A stretch of DNA of 64,000 nucleotides from Phytophthora quininea (taxonomy: Eukaryota > Oomycota > Peronosporomycetes > Peronosporales > Peronosporaceae). Below, piece after piece: positions 58,601 to 64,000 of this stretch; the stretch's first letter is position 1; each line of letters starts with the position of its first letter. Below the pieces are notes generated by a model that did no database searches, was not told the origin of the DNA, and was given only the letters and a program-made list of their open reading frames with translations. The translations under genes and the position numbers were made by a program. The stretch spans positions 186,001 through 250,000 of the forward strand of contig JAAVTG010000523.1 of the NCBI GenBank assembly GCA_011947345.1, read 5' to 3'.

Positions 58601-61600
58601 CAAACGTCAGAAGGACCTTCATCATTAGATTTATCGTCCTACCGCTGTAGGACAGGACGTTGGCGTAGGCGGCTCCTTGGAACACCACGGAGATGGTGCC
58701 CATGACCCCCAGTCGTTCTCGTGCACCAAGATCCGAGCGTGTCTCGCATGCATCATGGCGATGGGGCCGTCCACATCGTCCACCAGAGACACCGTCGACG
58801 CGCTGTAGACGCTCGCGTCGGCCTGAGTCAACGACAGCAGCGGGAGAAGAAGCGAAAGGATCGTCATTATGAGCACTTCCTGGGACGATTCCAAAGTGAG
58901 TCGGAGGCTCAACATTGATTGGGCAAAGACACACTTCAACATGGAACGTTGACGCGATTGGGGTCATTTATCTAGAGCAACTCGACCGAGATTGTCTGCT
59001 GCAGCGTGTACGTTTGGCCTACTGGAAGCGGTTGGTGCTGACTCACACGACCAGGCTCGACCGCCACCATATTGATGTATTCTTCGGCCCCGAAAAGTCC
59101 TTGAACGTCTTGGAGCGCTCGACCCACGGGTTCCAGATGACGGCGTCGGTGGGAAGTGGCGAGCTCTCGGTGATGAAGGCGGACTTGTCGACTGTCACGA
59201 GACGGTCCTTGGCATCGACGCCCTTAATGCTGACGGTAAGTGGCGACGGCGCGTTCTTGTAGATGTTGTCCGTCTCGGCGGCAAAGTCGATGAACTGGCG
59301 GGTCTCCGTCTTGTTCTGCTTGGCCACTTGGTCGTAGTACTCGAGGCCGTTCAGACCCTTAATAGTGACGCCTTCATCGCGGATGTCGTCGACCCACAGG
59401 TAGCTGTGCAGGAGCGCGTGGAACTCAATCTCCGACGTGAACGTGTTGCGTACGTGGAGAGCTGTCTCGAGGGTCGTAGCAGAGATTTTGACTTCGTACT
59501 CGAGCTCGAACTCGACCGGCCACATCTTGCGGGTCGAGTCACTGGCACCCATCGTGAAGGTGGCGACAGTGACGTCGTCTGTGTTGGTCGCTTCGATGAC
59601 TTCACCAAGAGTCCAATTGGTGACGCGAGCGAAGCCGTGGCCGGGTAGGCCCTTGGCACTGCCAAAGTTGGGGAAGATAATGGGGATGCCTCCCATAATA
59701 GGGTTCACGCCGTCCAGGTACGAGTGGTTGGACAGGAAAATGACGTCTCGGGTCGGGTCTTCAGCAGTGCGGAACGACTTGACATGCGCTCCGAAGAGGA
59801 ACACTTCAGCGTTCGATCCTGACGGGTGCGCGAGCTTGACGGTCTCCAGCTCGGCACTCGCGATGACGCTATAGAAGGCGAGCAAGACCACGGCGTTGAA
59901 CATTGCAGGCGCAGACATGGTGTCCACGTGGTGGCAATTTGCAGTATGAAGACCATATGCCATTGACTCCACGCATTCTGATCGTGAGATGAACATCCGG
60001 TACACATTGTGATTGGAACCGCACTTTGCTATTGTCTGGGTGTGGTCTCACCGTCGTCGTTCGTGCTATGGCATAAGCCGCTTGAGGAGGACAAACACAA
60101 AACTCTCTTGGGCAGGAAGCGACTCACCATCGCGCGAAGTATCTTCGACGTCTCGTAGTTTAGGCAGTCTCGGTTCCATTGCTTCCACTGGAGCACATGG
60201 TCCACTATTCCGGCGTCGTTTGTCGTTTGTGCAGAATGACCTGCTACATCTTTCGCGTCAAGAACTTGCACCAAAGGGCACGTTGGAAATGTAATCTTTC
60301 TACTACAGTCACACCTCTCTACTTGACAGGCGTTTGGGCCGCTGAAACTGGCCCATTCACTTAGAGGATCGGTCAAATTGAGGGAGAAGCTTTTATTTCA
60401 TGTGTGTGGTTATGGCTGCAAGAAGATGTCCATAGTTGTTTGGCGCCTTCTGTGAACTAACTGCATTCTTGCTTATTGTGTTATGCTCGAGATCATTTGT
60501 TGTTCTCGGCTTGTATCACCAGCACACTGAAAAAAAAGCAGACAACTCCAAGCAATGCTTCAACGCAACTGAAGCTGGTACGGGAGGTTCTTCTGTGTCT
60601 TCCTCGCTGTCAGAAATGCTCAGTGTCTCTGTATCATCCACAGGAGGCTCGTGGATATCCCCACTTGCATCCACTCCAATGTACTCCTCCACACTTTAGT
60701 TTATGTTCATGCTGGACATCATTTGAGCTAAATCATCAAGCACAATTTTGGCGACGGCCCCAGGACAATCTTCAGCGTTTCGACTGTTTGCCATAGTTGC
60801 TCCATCGACAATTCTTGCTTTTGCCCGGCAATTTTGAATGCATCCAATGGACTAACCGTGCTAATGCTGACGGTCTCCTTGAAAGTGGCGCACACCCATT
60901 CGATGGCCTCGGCGTGCTGCATGGTAGGATGTCGCCTGCTCTTTAAATTGACTTGGAGTTTCTCTTCTCGAGTTAGCGTGGGAGCAACACTACCAGGAGC
61001 CATCTTCCGGGCTGGAAGTCGTGCGATATGACTCAATTCGTGCGGGATCGAGTGTAAACCACGCGATTTGATTGGCGTGCAGTCGTCCATATAGCGAGGG
61101 GAACTACCAAACCTTGCTGTCAGATAGCGGATAAAGGGGAGCAGCATAGTGAAACCTGTACTGCTGTTCGGTTTGGACAGCGAGGGTTTCTGTCAACTAG
61201 AGGTGATTTCGGCAATTGAAGGGGTCCATTTAAAGAGGTGTAACTGTATATTTCTTCATCTGCAAACATACAGAAGACTTAGGTTTAGTTGAAAGTTGTA
61301 GCAGAATCAAACAAGCTAAAATGACAAACTTTGTTCGCATCACGACAGAAGTCGTGTGTCGGGAATGTTTTCCTGCGAACCCTGGAGACGTAATGCACGT
61401 GGTGATATCCATCGACCGCTTTCTGAATGAATTTCTGGACAACCGAGTGTTTTCAAGGGCCTGCGAACGTGGAGCTCCAATTGAGAAACTGGAGTTTTTG
61501 TCGGTATGGGTTGCACCAGACTAAAACAAGGTGTGCTTGCTGCTGCTAGAGGCGGACAATTATATATATTACAGTGGATATCTGTCGAACGGCAGGATGA

Positions 61601-64000
61601 TCGTCGGCCGTGGAAGGCAGATTTTAGTGATGCACTCAACCATGCAGGAAATCTCGACATTTTGACGTGGCTCCACCGTAATAGTCTAGGCCAATTCGAC
61701 TGCAAAACGATGGACAAAGCTGCCAAGAGAGACAGCTTGGAAATGGTGAAATGGCTGCACAAGAACCGCCCAGAAACTCGTTCGGGTGGAGCAATCAGTC
61801 GAGCTGCGAAATACGGTCATTTACGCGTGGCTCAGTGGTTGTACGAAAATGTGGCTGGGTCGGCGTCCTATGAAGTGGCGATGGAAGCGGCAGCTCGAGG
61901 AGTACATTTGCACGTTGCTAAGTGGCTACATCAAAAGCAATGCGGCAAATGTGCTTTCGATGCTCTCAGCTCTGCGGCGTTCGGCGGTCATCTCGACGTC
62001 GTTCAGTGGCTGCTCGATCATGGTGCACAATTTAAATATGTGCATGACGTCGGGTGGGCTTGTCGCGGCGGGAACCTCGAGATAGTGAAATTGTTTCACG
62101 AGCGCTTTAGTAACTTATTCTTTACGTATTCAATGAACCAAGCAGCCAGAAGAGGTCGTTTGGAGGTGATCAAGTGGTTCCCTGAACAGGTTGTACGACT
62201 GACGCTATGGACTGGGCTGCTTCACGCGGCCATCTTGGTGTCGTCAAATGGCTGCACGAGAATCGAAGCGAGGGTTGCACCAATAAGCAGTAGAAAGGGC
62301 TATTCTAGCTGGACATTTTTCAGTGGTTTGCTACCTGTACGACAACGATTTAAGTAGAGTCTTTGTCGCCATGATTGCGGTTGAAGATCAAGCTTGGGCT
62401 CTGCTGTAGCGCTAGTTGTCCACGCGCTCGAGCGGGAGTCCAATGGGAGAGGCATGAAGGAACCTGGCACGTGCCGCAGCGCCAGTGAAGCAAGGCAAGG
62501 ATGACGGCACGGGTTCCTACTGGGCTTGGTGCTCGCGGCACAAGATGCAAGTGGGCGGAGACACGCGCTCACAACTACATGAACGCTGGATCTGGACAAG
62601 GACACAAGGAGAACTACAGGAGAGAAGTTAGTTCAGGTCCGCCATTATGTTTGCTTTGTTTTCCATCATTAATAAACTTACCTCTTTGGTAACAACCCCG
62701 GGTAAACGCGACAGTCTTCGACGCGGAATTCCGTGATGCAGCCGAGAAGAAACCTTTAGAAATGATGAAGATGATGATTAAGAAGCAAGAGTCGAACAGT
62801 TTGAGAGGCTATACTATGTTATAGTGCATCCGTAAGGTGCTGTCAAACAAGTCCATCCACTCGAGAAATGGCGATGTCGCCATTTTGAATGCCATGCGAT
62901 GGCTAAGGATGCACGAATATGACGGTCCAGTGATTGACGTGCTTGAGGATATTTGAAATTGGCCAAGTCATTTTTGCGGATAAATCCCACGAGGAATCAC
63001 TGCAATACGCAAACTGTGGCCACATTTTGACGAGGTGGTTACTTAAAAATGGCCCCGTGCCCGATGTGAAAACTCCCACAAAGCTTAATTAGAGAGGAAA
63101 TGCAGAGGCGATGTGGTGGATGCTGGAACAGTTCGCGCAGAAATTCTGTGTACACTGATGGCCAAGAAACCTAGAGGGTGGCAAAAAAAAGCTTTGTGGT
63201 TGAGCACACTCAATTTCAAAATGAAAAGTGCCAGATTATCTTGTGGTTATGGTAGACCATAATGATGGTGCTCCAAATCGATTTCGCAACCAAGTTTAGT
63301 GGAATTCGTCAACTGTGGACGCATTTTCTCGCGGTTTCCGTGAGCTTGCTCCCTTTCCAAAAAGAAATTGCGCCATCACCGGTGTTCAACCACTTGACCA
63401 TATGCAGCTGACCGCAGTTGGCCGCTTCATCCATTGCGTACGTAATGAATAAGCTACTACAGCGCTAGTGGTACAATTTCCTCATCTCGAGGTTCCCGCC
63501 GCGACAAGCACACCCGATGGCTAACAGATTTTCAAGCAGCCACTGAACGACGTCGAGATGACCGCCGAACGCCGCAGAGCTGAGAGCATCGAAGGCACAT
63601 TTGCCGCATTGCTTTTGATGCGGCCACTCAGCAACGTGCAAATGTACTCCTCGAGCTGCCGCTTCCATCGCCACTGTTGAGGATTTGCCGCTGATCTGCT
63701 CTGTCGCAGACAGTACAAGGCAACTCGCAAGACAAGAGTATTGATATCGAAGCTTCCAGAGTTCTAGAACAGTGCTTCTGTAGGTGCTAGGTTAGGAAGG
63801 CATGCTCTGCACGCTTTCATCACAATGGTCACTTTTCATTCTGCACTGCAACGATCAAGAGCCCTTCCATTTGTTAGTGGTTATGAGCCCAAATACGGCA
63901 AGTAACCCCAACGAAATTCTCACTGATGAGAATTATTTTCTTTGGGAATTCAATGCCCGCATGGCATTAGCGAGGAAGGGGCTGCAAGAGCATATTGTCG

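Overview
The window is oomycete nuclear DNA, most probably from a Phytophthora species; I cannot name the species. The grounds are RxLR-dEER effector relics, short GT-AG introns (about 50-90 bp) in compact genes, Inr-like TCATT elements close to start codons, EF-hand protein kinases, and a mixture of housekeeping genes with retroelements, pogo and MULE transposases and ankyrin families.

Layout. 1-4.5 kb: Ty3/gypsy-type retroelement on the minus strand (gag with three zinc knuckles, then the protease end of pol), running off the left edge. 5-9.1 kb: gene-fragment yard with RxLR effector relics and a piece of cystathionine beta-synthase. 9.7-18.7 kb: housekeeping block (START-FYVE-like protein, mitochondrial malate dehydrogenase, Dim1/KsgA-type rRNA dimethylase, a lineage-specific charged protein). 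19-23 kb: transposons, including a pogo-like element with perfect 25-bp inverted ends, TA target duplication and a complete transposase. 24.3-26.1 kb: a BED-like zinc finger joined to a catalytically degenerate short-chain dehydrogenase. 26.8-27.4 kb: mosaic of GAPDH and AMPK fragments. 29.5-36.9 kb: AMPK/SNF1 alpha kinase, a PDZ-like protein and a calcium-dependent protein kinase. 48.3-49.7 kb: an FtsH-like AAA protein. 52.7-60 kb: secreted propeller-like protein, CREG-like protein and a secreted aldose-1-epimerase-type protein. 61-63.7 kb: ankyrin-type repeats. The right edge enters a copia gag.

The dominant feature is a family of secreted metzincin-like proteins (signal peptide, Ser/Thr/Gly-rich stalk with ECSGSD repeats, Cys-containing catalytic module with HEIGHGFGLPDFY). 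About ten full, rearranged or decayed copies lie between 27.9 and 57.8 kb. Four share an inverted duplication of about 2 kb per arm (39.2-41.2 against 45.7-47.7 kb), and several share a small 3' UTR stem-loop. This looks like an actively rearranging effector-type family.

Caution for every reading frame here: almost all frameshifts, including those in AMPK, Dim1, FtsH-like, CREG and the pogo transposase, are explained by one base missing from a mononucleotide run, and adding those bases makes coding lengths divisible by three. The sequence therefore probably carries systematic homopolymer undercalls, and frameshift alone should not be read as pseudogenisation.
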